NCBI GenBank assembly: GCA_014237465.1
Contig: JABZFM010000002.1
Location: forward strand, 153,772 to 217,771
Source: Desulfobacteraceae bacterium
GTDB taxonomy: Bacteria; Desulfobacterota; Desulfobacteria; Desulfobacterales; Desulfosalsimonadaceae
Direction of reading: 5' to 3'
DNA: 64,000 nt
Part shown: positions 37,073-46,642 of the stretch, one piece after another
How the letters are laid out: every line of letters begins with the position of its first letter
How positions within the stretch are numbered: the stretch's first letter is position 1
Translations under genes and position numbers: made by a program
The notes under the pieces: model-generated
What the model was told of the DNA's origin: nothing
Seen by the model: only the letters and a program-made list of their open reading frames with translations
The model's database searches: none

Positions 37073-38233
37073 CTATTCATCGCCTGCCAACCCGGCCTTT
37101 GTAATCACATCTTTACCAAATTTCTCCGCAATGGCGTCCACTGCCGTATCCACCTTTTCCCATTTTTCAACTCCGTCGCCGGAATTGGAAAAAAGATCCA
37201 TTTGGAGCAGCTGTTGTCTGTCATCCAAATCGGAAACGCCGACACCGATCAAACGCACCGGTTTTGTCAGGGGGTAATTTTCCAGCAACTGAACGGCCGC
37301 CTGGTAGATTTTTCCCGATGAAAATGTGTAGCGGAAAAGTTTTGTCTGGCGGGTCACCTGTTTAAAATCCGAATGTTTTATCTTTAAGGTGACGGTTCCG
37401 GCTTTTCTCCCTTTTTTTCTGAGCTGACGCCCCACGTCCTCGGAATGCTTCAGCAGGTATTTTTTTAACAAAACGAAATCTTTAATGTCTGCTGCCAGGG
37501 TTTCTTCAGTGCTGATGGATTTAACCGGCCGGTGAACATCTACACCTGACCGGTCAAAGCCGTTTGCCAGTTCAAAAATCCGGTTTCCAAATTTACCGAG
37601 GGTAGCCGCTAGTTTTTCCCTGGTATATCGGTTCACGTCTCCCAGGGTAAAAATACCCATTTTTTCAAGATGTGCTGCCGTGCGTTGTCCGACACCGGAA
37701 ATTTTTTTGACCGGCAATGTGTTGATAAACGTTGCCGCTTCATTCGGCGCAATATATGTCAGCCCATCAGGTTTGTCCATGTCAGACGCGATTTTGGCTA
37801 AAAATTTCAGCGGCGCTATACCCACCGAACAGGTCAAGCCAATGTTTTGTTTTACTTTCTGCTTAATTTTCACTCCAATTTCATAAGGGCTGCCGAATAT
37901 TGATTCACAGCCTGATATATCCATAAACGCCTCATCAATGGATACCTGCTGAATGACCGGGGTGAAAGTCGACAGAATCGACATGACCTGGACCGACACT
38001 TCCTTATACCGGTTTCCCCGGGGCCTGATAAAAACCCCTGGGGGACATTTCTGCTTTGCCTGAAAAATCGGCATGGCAGAATACACGCCGAATTTTCTGG
38101 CTTCATAGCTGGAGGCTGCCACCACCCCCCGGTTGGATGTGCCGCCGACAATAACCGGCTTTCCGACAAAATCCGGGTTGTCGAGCTGCTCCACTGAAGC
38201 AAAAAACGCGTCCATGTCAACGTGGATAATCAT
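37073..38233 (-). CDS. dinB: DNA polymerase IV (Y-family translesion polymerase)
   Basis: A 386-residue polymerase of the usual DinB length. It begins MIIHVDMDAFFASVEQ, which holds the first catalytic Asp of the palm. The YEARKFGVYSAMPIFQAK block and SIDEAFMDIS (the second catalytic Asp-Glu pair) follow. The helix-hairpin-helix region KISGVGQRTAAHLEKMGI and the little-finger domain complete it. It carries out error-prone synthesis past template damage. No LexA-like box is apparent upstream, and the ribosome-binding site is weak. It stands alone. Confidence 0.93.
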   Translation of the reverse strand: MIIHVDMDAFFASVEQLDNPDFVGKPVIVGGTSNRGVVAASSYEARKFGVYSAMPIFQAKQKCPPGVFIRPRGNRYKEVSVQVMSILSTFTPVIQQVSIDEAFMDISGCESIFGSPYEIGVKIKQKVKQNIGLTCSVGIAPLKFLAKIASDMDKPDGLTYIAPNEAATFINTLPVKKISGVGQRTAAHLEKMGIFTLGDVNRYTREKLAATLGKFGNRIFELANGFDRSGVDVHRPVKSISTEETLAADIKDFVLLKKYLLKHSEDVGRQLRKKGRKAGTVTLKIKHSDFKQVTRQTKLFRYTFSSGKIYQAAVQLLENYPLTKPVRLIGVGVSDLDDRQQLLQMDLFSNSGDGVEKWEKVDTAVDAIAEKFGKDVITKAGLAGDE

Positions 38234-38306
38234 AATATTTTATCATATGCCAAAAATCATGATTTTTAAAGCATGAAGAACTCAGGCTGTGCATAAAGTC
38301 CGGTTT

Positions 38307-38341
38307 CAGGTTTCAGGGGTCAGGGGTCAGGGGTCAGGGGT
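38307..38341. repeat. Short tandem heptamers AGGGGTC
   Basis: About four tandem copies of AGGGGTC within GTTTCAGGGGTCAGGGG-type sequence in the intergenic region upstream of the GH13 gene. They directly abut a family A repeat. Confidence 0.85.
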
Positions 38342-38464
38342 CGTGTAAAACGATTCAAGTTCAAGGCGCACAAATCCTGAGGAATAAGGCGTACTTTTGT
38401 ACGTTGAATGACGAAGGATGAAGTGTAACCCAAAGCTAAAATGGGAATTGAACGTTTTCACATA
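38342..38464. repeat. Dispersed repeat family A, diverged copy, inverse orientation
   Basis: About 120 bp with the family A core in reverse orientation: AAGGCGCACAAATCCTGAGG, then AATGACGAAGGATGAAGTG. The ends (GTGTAAAACG and CGTTTTCACAT) are diverged inverted repeats. It separates dinB from the GH13 gene. Confidence 0.75.
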
Positions 38465-38642
38465 ATACCAGCCCCCTACCCCTGATGATATGTAATGTTA
38501 GAGAAGTTCGTCACAAATGTTAATTTTTATATCAATTCCATATAGTTATTTTAAATCATTTACAATACCGCATAAATCATACATAATATTAGTGTCTCTG
38601 TGTAACGTCCAAAACTGCACAATATTAAACGGAGTCCTATCC

Positions 38643-41129
38643 ATGAAAAAATCAGCCGACACCCAGTCCTGGAATCCTTTAGCGCCTGACAAACTCAGCA
38701 GCATCTGCCGGATATTTTCAGACCTTTTTCCTGTCTCTGAAACTGGCGACCTGGCAGAACGCATATCCGAATACTGGATCCATAAGCTAAAAAAAATCTG
38801 GGAAACAAAACCGGATGCCATTAAACAGAAAGACCTGGCGTACCACCCCGGCGATCCCTTATCCCGCATCCGCCAAAAATCTGTCGTTATTGCCTATGCG
38901 GACAGTGTTTTTGAAAAAGGCAAAACATCTCTGGAAACCCTGGATCAATTCATGGGTCATCACTTCCCTGCTATTGCCGGCCTGCACATTCTGCCGGCCT
39001 GCGTTGTAGCGGATTCCCGGTTTAATGACGGATATTTTTCCCAAATCGTTCGGGACAAGATTCATCCGGCATTTGGCACCAACCAGCAGTTTGCGGACAT
39101 GATGGAAAAATATTTTTCCATGACGGACTTTGTTTTAAATCATGTGGATATCGACAATCCCAAATTTCAGTCCTACTTAAACGGAAATGACGCGGCCGGA
39201 GACTGTTTTTTCGTGTTTACAGAAGCCGAATATCAGCAGCGGCTTTCAAACGGCGACTTTGATCAGATTTTTCGCCCCCGCCCGTTTCCGCTGTTCACCA
39301 TCTTCAGAAAGACCCCGACGGAGAATCGATTTGCAAGAAAGAATTTTAGCGGTAGGGTTAACGCAATGAACAAGTGCCTTGCCCCCGGCCGCCTCCCGGT
39401 TGAAGTCATTGCCCTGCTGTCAATTTTCAATAAAATTAAAAACGACCAGATGCTGCTGGAAAATGATTATTCCTGCATTACACAATTTATCGAATATCTC
39501 GAACAACACACAACAATAACGCTCAAATCCCTGTTTACGCTTTCAAAAACTCAGGAAACCAGGCAGACCCCCTATATTTTCAAAGAATTCATCAAAACAA
39601 AAAAAGACCTGCTGATTGCCCTGGGCGATGATATTGAAACCGCACAAACATATTCAGCAATCTTTGAAGAAAATGATGCCTTGATTTTTGGCGAAGAAAT
39701 ACGGGCCCTGACAACCTTCAGTCATGTGCAGGTGGATTTAAATACGTCAACCTTTAAAGGCCTTAAAATGCTGGCCGATGATTTTGCCTGGTACCTGACC
39801 ATGGACCTGAATATGCTGCGCCTGGATGCGGCCAATTTTGCGTTTAAACGATGGAAAACCTCGTGTTTCGGGCTGCCGGAAGTCAACCTGCTGATGAAAA
39901 TTCTTTACCTGTCCATGGAAAGCGTATCACCCAGAATTGTGGCCAATCTTGAAGTCAACGACAAGCTGAGCGCAGTTCTGAAACAAATGGCGGACAGGGA
40001 TGCCCCGCCGCCCATGATGTATGATTTTCACCTGGCAAGCATTTTACCGGTTATTTTTAACACACAAAATACGGACATCGCTACCCGGATTTTCGACATG
40101 ATCCGGCAATATGAAATCCCCAACCAAAGCATCCGTTTTTCCATTGCGGAAACCCATGACGGAAAGTCTGTTCGCGGCAGCCTGGACCTGCTGACACCGT
40201 CAGAACGAATGAGCCTGGCGCAAATTGTTGAAAGCAACGGCGGAAAAATCAAAAGCAAAGGAGTCCCCCCCCGAAAATACCTGAAAACAGAATTTCAACA
40301 GGTGTGTTTTGATGCGTGCCTGGACGAAGAAGACGCCTTCCTCCAGCTTGCGAAACAAAACCCGTCACAATCCCCGACACTGCACTTAAAAGACCACATC
40401 TGCGATGAATCAGATATCGCGCAAGCCTTAAACATAAGCCGGGAACAACTGCAAGCAAATGACGCGCTGACATTTTTCTGCAACACGGTGATTCACGGCC
40501 GGGAGCCCTATGAACTCTGTTCTTCCACGAGAGATGCCTTGATCAGAATCGATGATCCGGCTTTGGAAGCAAAGCGGTTTCTGGCATTTTACACCATAGC
40601 GTTTGCGCTCATGGGAAGGCACGTTAAATCCATCTACTTTAATGATCTTTTAGGACTTGCCAATGACTATGAGCGCATGAACCAGACCGGTGAACTCCGG
40701 GACATCAAACGAACAAAATCAGATTATGCCCTTCTCAAAACCAAGTTAAGCGACCCGGAGTCTTTTGTTCATAAAACCGCCAAAGGCATTAACAACCTGA
40801 TCGCCTTAGTCGATGCGGACCCTTCCCTTCACTTTCTTGGCAATGAAGCTGAACTAATTTCCACCGGCAACCCGGCGGTGGCCTGTATCCATAACCACTG
40901 CGGCAGCCACCATACCTTTGTGCTGATCAACACGTCCGGGCAGAATGAAACGATTTCATTTGATTTATCTAAAATTGACCGGGCACTGCCAAAAACACTC
41001 ATTGACCATTTCAATCATAGGCCCATTGACTTAAAAGATGAAAAACTAACTTTGGAACCAGGCCCTTTTCAGAGATTGTGGCTAAAAGAAAAGATGGTGG
41101 TCATCCCGAAAGAAAAACTCGTTGAATAA
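38643..41129 (+). CDS. GH13 (sucrose-phosphorylase-like) glycoside hydrolase/phosphorylase
   Basis: An 828-residue cytoplasmic protein. The Met at 38643 is used; it has GGAG upstream and no signal peptide. The GH13 catalytic residues are visible: nucleophile Asp395 in MLRLDAANF, general acid Glu437 in ANLEVND and stabiliser Asp506 in AETHDG. The block LRLDAANFAFKRWKTSCFGL is characteristic of the GH13_18 sucrose phosphorylase group. With an extra N-terminal region it is longer than typical sucrose phosphorylases (about 500), so the substrate may be different, for example glucosylglycerate or a related glycoside. No sugar-transport or partner genes are near. It lies alone behind a repeat-rich intergenic region. 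Confidence 0.8.
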   Translation: MKKSADTQSWNPLAPDKLSSICRIFSDLFPVSETGDLAERISEYWIHKLKKIWETKPDAIKQKDLAYHPGDPLSRIRQKSVVIAYADSVFEKGKTSLETLDQFMGHHFPAIAGLHILPACVVADSRFNDGYFSQIVRDKIHPAFGTNQQFADMMEKYFSMTDFVLNHVDIDNPKFQSYLNGNDAAGDCFFVFTEAEYQQRLSNGDFDQIFRPRPFPLFTIFRKTPTENRFARKNFSGRVNAMNKCLAPGRLPVEVIALLSIFNKIKNDQMLLENDYSCITQFIEYLEQHTTITLKSLFTLSKTQETRQTPYIFKEFIKTKKDLLIALGDDIETAQTYSAIFEENDALIFGEEIRALTTFSHVQVDLNTSTFKGLKMLADDFAWYLTMDLNMLRLDAANFAFKRWKTSCFGLPEVNLLMKILYLSMESVSPRIVANLEVNDKLSAVLKQMADRDAPPPMMYDFHLASILPVIFNTQNTDIATRIFDMIRQYEIPNQSIRFSIAETHDGKSVRGSLDLLTPSERMSLAQIVESNGGKIKSKGVPPRKYLKTEFQQVCFDACLDEEDAFLQLAKQNPSQSPTLHLKDHICDESDIAQALNISREQLQANDALTFFCNTVIHGREPYELCSSTRDALIRIDDPALEAKRFLAFYTIAFALMGRHVKSIYFNDLLGLANDYERMNQTGELRDIKRTKSDYALLKTKLSDPESFVHKTAKGINNLIALVDADPSLHFLGNEAELISTGNPAVACIHNHCGSHHTFVLINTSGQNETISFDLSKIDRALPKTLIDHFNHRPIDLKDEKLTLEPGPFQRLWLKEKMVVIPKEKLVE

Positions 41130-41238
41130 GACTTTAAAGGCTCAGAATTTGAAATGATACAAAAGAGGACAGAGCCTTATCGATGTCAATATTTTCGCCG
41201 TGGGAATAAAGATCATCCCGATTTTTATTTTTCCCCAT

Positions 41239-41580
41239 TCAAGAATTCTGACAGGTAAATATATAATAGAATACGGCAACTGAAGACAATGCCCATGTGA
41301 TCTGAATCCGGTCTTCATACATGCCGTCGGCGGATACGCCTGCCGGTATTACCGGAGACAATACCGGATCGATATCAAAGACTGCCACAGATCCTGGATC
41401 GGCCGGATCGCAGAACCAATCATTGTATGAAGAATGAACACTGTCACAATCCAGCCCTCCCAAAAAAATAGTCTCATTGGAGACCGCCAAAGCCTGACCA
41501 TAATATGTATTATTACCTCCTGAATAATCCTTGACATCAAGCAGGGTCGCGGCCCTAAGTATCAGCTTGCTTTTTTTTAA
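41239..41580 (-). pseudogene. Remnant of a large surface protein
   Basis: The minus-strand frame reads through VKDYSGGNNTYYGQALAVSN, then GGLDCDSVHSSYNDWFCDP and AGVSADGMYEDRIQITW, without a start codon; a TGA precedes it. The last piece matches the fibronectin-like pattern VSASDGTYxDRIxITW of long secreted proteins but then goes out of pattern (ALSSVAVFYYIF), suggesting a frameshift. It is probably a decayed gene fragment. Confidence 0.5.
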
Positions 41581-42167
41581 ATAACCCTTAACCCGGTTTT
41601 CTCACGGGTTAGGCTACCAGCAGGCACCTGTTCCGACATCAAATTTGCTGAATTTACTGAAGCCGAACTCATTTTTCTTTGACCCAATAATAATAAGTAT
41701 TGCCGCACACGGCCGACTCGTCGGCATTCACAAGCACGTAATCACCTGACTTAGAAACATCAGCTATTTTCCTTCTAATATCAGGCTCCCTTCCGAGCCT
41801 CTAAAAAAATCATGACAAAAACTGAGGTAGGCCCCGGCAGCGGGCAATGGATAAAATCCAAGGGGGGTGCCCGCTGCGCAAGGTCTTTTTAGGGGGTAAT
41901 ACTATTTATTCTTAATACAAAAACTATACCAAAAATCAGTTCAGTTCTATTTTGAAGCGATAAAACGGTTTTTCAGCATAATGTGAATTAGACAGAAAGC
42001 TTGATTTTTAAGAGATTATGCAAGGAGAAAAACAGGGTGAAAAAATTTCGATTGCATGATTTAAATGCAAAAAAATAATTATTTGATGGCGGCAAAATTG
42101 TTCAGATCTGACCAATTTCAGATTTGATTGGCTAGTTATAACCAATGCTTTTAATTTTACACCGTGG
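41581..42167. other. Intergenic region, no gene seen
   Basis: About 590 bp of AT-rich sequence between the surface-protein remnant and the DUF2061 gene. An inverted repeat AACCC-GGTTTTCTCAC-GGGTT is at about 41591-41611. Otherwise there is no readable frame or motif. Confidence 0.5.
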
Positions 42168-42548
42168 TTATCCCTTCATATTTTTAACCAAAGGCATAAT
42201 ATAAATGATCAGTGAAAAAATGAAAGCAACCACCGCAACCGTACTTGAGGTCCATATCAATTTTTCCCTTATCGACATGACAATACATTTACCTTCATTT
42301 ACATCATACTTACCCCATGATACTGCCGCCCATATTCTCTCATAAAAATAATACATGATCATTCGCGTCGAGTGATGATAAATTACGATCAAAGTGGCTA
42401 TAACCGGCGCATTTTTCCAGGAAGGGGGAACGCTTACAATGATCAGATAAGCGCCTATCCAGGTCCAGACAACACCAATTATTCTCCACGCAAGCGATTT
42501 GACGATCGTACGGCGTTTTAATTCGGTAAAATCAATACCTGCTGGCAT
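42168..42548 (-). CDS. DUF2061 family membrane protein
   Basis: A 126-residue membrane protein. The Met at 42548 follows AAAGGA. The N-terminal segment TELKRRTIVKSLAWRIIGVV is the recognised DUF2061 motif (ETKRR...SLAWRII), followed by two helices and a further C-terminal helix. Function is unknown; members are sometimes found beside sulfate-assimilation genes. It sits alone, downstream of a repeat and a decayed gene. Confidence 0.85.
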   Translation of the reverse strand: MPAGIDFTELKRRTIVKSLAWRIIGVVWTWIGAYLIIVSVPPSWKNAPVIATLIVIYHHSTRMIMYYFYERIWAAVSWGKYDVNEGKCIVMSIREKLIWTSSTVAVVAFIFSLIIYIMPLVKNMKG

Positions 42549-42626
42549 AGAATATCCTTTTAAAATAGAGCTAAAATATGATGTTTGTGCGATTTCCGAA
42601 TAATATAAAAACATAAAAATTACACT

Positions 42627-42786
42627 TCAGATACAGATGGCAAAGAAAAAAGTTCCACCATTCTTATAAAAATTGGCAAGGCGCGCAAATTCGTCAGTGA
42701 TGATTCGTATTTACCGTACCATGAAGAACGAAAGATACAGTGCCAGCCAAAGCAAAAATAGAAGTTGGACTTTTTACGAAGCCATA
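42627..42786. repeat. Dispersed repeat family A, inverse copy
   Basis: In reverse orientation this contains the family core and its outer end, GACTTTTTACGAAGCCAT (42768-42785). The left part, CAGATGGCAAAGAAAAAAGTT, matches the inner right end of the copy at 52184. The outermost right terminus is missing. It lies immediately after the adenine deaminase gene's stop codon. Confidence 0.85.
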
Positions 42787-42789
42787 AAC

Positions 42790-44502
42790 TCAACCCACAA
42801 ACAAAGAGACATGCGCAAACTGATTCACATCAAAAAGTCCCCGGTCCGTTAACTTCAACTCCGGGATAACGGGAAGGGCCAGAAAAGAGAGGATCATAAA
42901 CGGATCCGGAACCGCTGCCCCCATAGAACGGGCTGCGTTGATCATGGCATCCATCTGATTCCGGACAGTTTCCAGGGGTTCGCTGGACATGAGGCCCGCA
43001 ATGGGGAGCGGAAGATCTGCTGTCACTTTCCGGTCACATGCTGCCGCCAGTCCCCCGTTCATCTCTATGATGCGCTCTACAGCCTTCATCATATCCTCAT
43101 CACAGGTACCGACAACAATGATATTGTGGGAATCATGGGCCACACTGGACGCAATGGCTCCTTTTTTAAGCCTGAATCCGGAAACAAAGGCCTTGCCGAT
43201 ATTTCCGGTACCCTTGTGCCGTTCGACCACGGCTATTTTTAAAATATCTGCGGACGTGTCTGCGATGACAAAGCCATTTTCGATTTTGGCGTCATAAACT
43301 GCCTGACGCGTGATGATCTGCTCTTCAACCAGTTCAATCACCCGGATATTATTTTTTTCCGCCTTAATCTTAAAATCAATGGAACCGGCTTTGACATTCA
43401 TCTTAGAGGGGCAGGACAAGGATTTATACAGATTAATCTCCGGATTCATCTGCCCGTTTTCGGCCGCCAGGTTTCCCGCGGTATAAACCTGATCCGGCAC
43501 CATATTGCGTAAATCTGAAAACACCACCATGTCCGCTTTGCGGCCCGGCGCAATCGCCCCCAGTTGCTTCAACCCGAAATGCCGGGCAGGATTAATGGTG
43601 GCAATCTGAATGGCGATTATCGGGTCAATGCCGTTTTGAATCGCATTTCGAATAATAAAATCGATATGTCCCTGCCCGCATATGTCATGGGGATGGCGGT
43701 CGTCGGTGCACCACATGACCCGGCCGGCTGTTTTTTCATTAATAACGGGCAAAAGGTCTTTCAAATTCTTTGCTCCGGTTCCCTCACGAATCATGATATG
43801 CATGCCGAGCCTTAACTTCTCCATCGCCTCATCCGCCGAAGTACATTCATGGTCACTGGCAATTCCGGCTGCCGCATAAGCGTTTAAGTCTTTTCCGGTC
43901 AGCCCCGGGCAATGGCCGTCCACCGGTTTTTTATACGACAGGGTGGCTTTGATTTTTTGAATGACTGCGTCATCTCTGAAAATAACACCGGGGAAATTCA
44001 TCATTTCCCCTAAGCCCACAATCCGTTCATGGTCTAAAAACGGCTTCAGTGCTCCCGGGCCCAAAACCGCACCGGCGGTTTCCATGTTTGTTGCCGGAAC
44101 GCAGGATGGGAGGGTAAAAAAAATATTTACCGGCAGATTTTCACTGGCCTGCAGCATATAGTCAATCCCTGCTGTCCCCATCACATTGGCGATTTCATGG
44201 GGATCGGCCACCACAGTGGTGGTTCCCTTGGGAATGACTGCGCGGAAAAATTCAGATACCGATGTCATAGAACTTTCAATATGCACATGGGCGTCAATAA
44301 ATCCGGGTGAGACATACCTGTTTTTTAAATCAACGGTTTTGGGGGCCGAATAATCACCGATCCCGACAAAATAGCCGCCGGATACGGCAATATGACCGGA
44401 AAGGATTTCTCCGGAAAACACATTGACAATCCGGGCGTTGGTGAACAGACAGTCAACCGGCTGTTCCCCTTTGGCGACTGCAATCAGTTCTTTTAGATCC
44501 AT
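42790..44502 (-). CDS. ade: Adenine deaminase
   Basis: A 570-residue amidohydrolase. The Met at 44502 follows GGGGGAAT; an upstream frame from 44553 runs into repeat sequence and is not used. Motifs in order are FIDAHVHIESSM (metal-binding HxH), DPHEIANVMG, LGEMMNFPGV, DGHCPGL, SDHECTS and MWCTDDRHPHDI. These identify the Ade-type adenine deaminase, which converts adenine to hypoxanthine and ammonia with a binuclear iron or manganese centre. Its neighbours, the MtaD-like enzymes and a purine nucleoside phosphorylase, support purine salvage. Confidence is high. Confidence 0.93.
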   Translation of the reverse strand: MDLKELIAVAKGEQPVDCLFTNARIVNVFSGEILSGHIAVSGGYFVGIGDYSAPKTVDLKNRYVSPGFIDAHVHIESSMTSVSEFFRAVIPKGTTTVVADPHEIANVMGTAGIDYMLQASENLPVNIFFTLPSCVPATNMETAGAVLGPGALKPFLDHERIVGLGEMMNFPGVIFRDDAVIQKIKATLSYKKPVDGHCPGLTGKDLNAYAAAGIASDHECTSADEAMEKLRLGMHIMIREGTGAKNLKDLLPVINEKTAGRVMWCTDDRHPHDICGQGHIDFIIRNAIQNGIDPIIAIQIATINPARHFGLKQLGAIAPGRKADMVVFSDLRNMVPDQVYTAGNLAAENGQMNPEINLYKSLSCPSKMNVKAGSIDFKIKAEKNNIRVIELVEEQIITRQAVYDAKIENGFVIADTSADILKIAVVERHKGTGNIGKAFVSGFRLKKGAIASSVAHDSHNIIVVGTCDEDMMKAVERIIEMNGGLAAACDRKVTADLPLPIAGLMSSEPLETVRNQMDAMINAARSMGAAVPDPFMILSFLALPVIPELKLTDRGLFDVNQFAHVSLFVG

Positions 44503-44511
44503 ATTCCCCCC

Positions 44512-44760
44512 TGACGGCTTTGTAAAAAGCCCAACTTCTGCGTTGCGCTGCATCCTTCACTGCTTCAAAGTACGATGAGTACGGATCATTGCTCAGATTT
44601 TGGCGCCTTGCCAATCTTATGGAATTGGTAAACTTTTATACTTTGCCGTCAAAATTTGACTCCCAAATAACTTATCCGTAACCTTTTGATATAATTGATA
44701 AGTTATTTTGGGGTTACAGTGGCACAAAGTGCCATCAATTAGCTTTTTACGAGACTATCA
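44512..44760. repeat. Dispersed repeat family A with nested palindrome
   Basis: About 249 bp. The left end TGACGGCTTTGTAAAAAGC and the right end GCTTTTTACGAGACTATCA form imperfect terminal inverted repeats. The core has the family A sequence (GCGTTGCGCTGCATCCTTC). Its right half is replaced by a palindrome at 44662-44713 and TGGCAC-AAA-GTGCCA at 44720-44734. Confidence 0.8.
44662..44713. repeat. Nested inverted repeat inside a family A element
   Basis: CCCAAATAACTTATC (44662-44676) and GATAAGTTATTTTGGGG (44697-44713) are near-perfect inverted repeats separated by 20 bp. The pair lies in the right half of the family A copy and looks like an insertion of another small element. Confidence 0.75.
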
Positions 44761-44771
44761 TTTTTAGCATT

Positions 44772-44935
44772 ACCTGAACGGAAAGTACCTCAATTATCAC
44801 TTTCCTGTCATTGCGCCTATGAGAAAGGCACGACCGAAGCAATCTCATGAAATCCAGGGGATTACTTTGTCGTTCGTTCCCTCCCTGCCAAGCCGAAGGC
44901 ATGGCTCGTAATGACAATTTGGATTTCAGGAATTT
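44772..44935. repeat. Dispersed repeat family B copy 1
   Basis: Contains GTCATTGCGCC, AGGCACGACCGAAGCAATCT, TCGTTCGTTCC and CTCGTAATGAC, the paired ends of a palindromic repeat. The copy at 57582-57737 is clearly homologous over its whole length. No protein is encoded. Confidence 0.75.
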
Positions 44936-44945
44936 TGTTCGGGTT

Positions 44946-46283
44946 CTATTGATGATTTCGTTGAACCGCCAAACCCACTGCTACCGCCTGCTCCATAATG
45001 TCATCCACATCCAGGCAAACCGGCTTATAATTTCGCATTAACGCTTTGCCGGAAACAAACACATCGGACACATCCGATCCGTGAACCGCGTACACCAGAT
45101 GGGATTCCGGATGATACATCGGTGTCAGGTGCGGTTTATTGATGTCTATGATGATGATATCCGCCTGTTTGCCGGGTTCCAGGGACCCGGTCAAATCTCC
45201 TATTCCAATGGCTTTTGCCCCTTCAATAGTGGCCATTTTTACAACGGTTTTCGCATCCATGACCGTGGGATCGCTTTTAAACACTTTATGAAGTTTGGCC
45301 GCTGAATCCATTTCCTCAAAAAGGTCCAGGTTGTTATTGCTCGCGCATCCGTCTGTTCCCAGGCCGACAGTTATACCCTTTTGAATCACATCCGGTTGAA
45401 TCATATTCGGGACCGGCGCGACGCCGGAAGCCAGCTTCATATTGCTTTCCGGACAGTGTGCAATTCGGGCGTTTCTGTTGGCCAGCACCTCAATATCTTC
45501 ATCATCAACCCACACGGCATGGGATATCAGCGTATTGTCATTTATGATACCCAGAGAATCAAGATATTTTACCGGAGACATTGAGTGCGCTTCCCGGGCC
45601 TGATCCGCCTCTCCCTTTGTTTCCGCCACATGAATCTGAAACCGGACATCCAGTGAATCCGCCGCCTGCTTGGCTTTTTTCAAGGTGTCGGCCGAACAGG
45701 TATATAGTGAATGACAAAATATGGATGGTGTTATCAGCGGTGAACGGTTCTTCCATTTTTTGACAAACTCAACTGCTGTTTCAACGTTTCGAACGGGTTC
45801 CGGGACACCGGGGGCCGGATAATCAATCACGCCCTGGGCCGTCACTGCCCGCAAACCGGTTTCAAAAACAGCCTGTGCGACGTCATCTTCATAAAAATAC
45901 CCGTCACAGCAGGCGGTGGTGCCGCTTAATATCATTTCCACACATGACAGCAGTGTACCGATCTGTACCGTTTCAGGGGATATATGCTTCTGCTCGGCAG
46001 GAAAAATATAATCATTAAGCCATTGCCCAAGGGGCAGATCATCGGCCAGACCCCTGAACAAGGACATGGGCAGATGCACATGGGCATTGATCAGTCCGGG
46101 CATCACGATTCCGCCGTTGGCATCAACAAAGTCAACTGCCCGATACTGTGAAATGTCTTTATTGCGCACTTCAACAGACTGAATCACCCCGTCTTTAATG
46201 CAGACCAGCCCGTCTTCAATGATTTCAAAATCCGGATTAACGGTAATAACAATCCCATTGTAAATGATCCGATCAAATTTCAT
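44946..46283 (-). CDS. MtaD/MqnX-type amidohydrolase, paralogue 1
   Basis: A 445-residue amidohydrolase of the 5-methylthioadenosine/S-adenosylhomocysteine deaminase family. Features are a metal-binding NAHVHLPMSLFRGLADD, HVAETKGEADQ, ISHAVWVDDEDIEVLA, the Glu-containing HCPESNMKLASGVAPVP, and TVGLGTDGCASNNNLDLFEE. These enzymes remove the amino group from 6-aminopurine nucleosides. Members of this group also act as aminodeoxyfutalosine deaminase (MqnX) in menaquinone synthesis, so either role is possible. The ribosome-binding site is AAAGG. A close paralogue lies at 55360. Confidence 0.86.
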   Translation of the reverse strand: MKFDRIIYNGIVITVNPDFEIIEDGLVCIKDGVIQSVEVRNKDISQYRAVDFVDANGGIVMPGLINAHVHLPMSLFRGLADDLPLGQWLNDYIFPAEQKHISPETVQIGTLLSCVEMILSGTTACCDGYFYEDDVAQAVFETGLRAVTAQGVIDYPAPGVPEPVRNVETAVEFVKKWKNRSPLITPSIFCHSLYTCSADTLKKAKQAADSLDVRFQIHVAETKGEADQAREAHSMSPVKYLDSLGIINDNTLISHAVWVDDEDIEVLANRNARIAHCPESNMKLASGVAPVPNMIQPDVIQKGITVGLGTDGCASNNNLDLFEEMDSAAKLHKVFKSDPTVMDAKTVVKMATIEGAKAIGIGDLTGSLEPGKQADIIIIDINKPHLTPMYHPESHLVYAVHGSDVSDVFVSGKALMRNYKPVCLDVDDIMEQAVAVGLAVQRNHQ

Positions 46284-46364
46284 TCCAGGCCTTTAAATTG
46301 TAAAAATCTGAATCCAGAGACCCCTGCTTTGGTTGCCCCTGGAAGGGTTTTTCTAAAAAACCGA

Positions 46365-46505
46365 AAAGTTTGAAGTTGAAAGTGAACTAAAGTGCCTAAA
46401 GTTAATGTAATGCCTCCGGCATTGCCCGTTTTTATTAAAAATGATCGCGCGTATAGCGCAGTCCGGAACTTTAGGCACTTCAAACTTTAGTCACTTTAGA
46501 TCACT
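46365..46505. repeat. Heptamer repeat region with 14-bp inverted repeat
   Basis: Stretches built from AAAGTGC, CTAAAGT and GAAAGTG units. AAAGTGCCTAAAGTT (46389-46403) and AACTTTAGGCACTT (46467-46480) are inverted repeats; small palindromes (ATGCCTCCGGCAT and GCGCGTATAGCGC) lie between. No gene is present. Confidence 0.75.
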
Positions 46506-46642
46506 CATTTTCTTTTATCGGTCAGAGTCTTCTGCCCCTACCTGACCCGAAGGAATATGTTTCAAGATTCAAATAAATTTTATCTCAAAGGGGTCAGGTC
46601 TACTTTTGGCTCTTATATCATGTTTTTTGCAGGTATCATCAT

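Noticed and set aside
44720..44734. TGGCAC as a sigma-54 promoter
   Set aside because: It is part of a perfect palindrome TGGCAC-AAA-GTGCCA inside a repeat, and the TTGC element at -12 is missing.
46389..46480. CRISPR-like array
   Set aside because: Repeats are 7-bp units and one inverted pair, without regular spacers.
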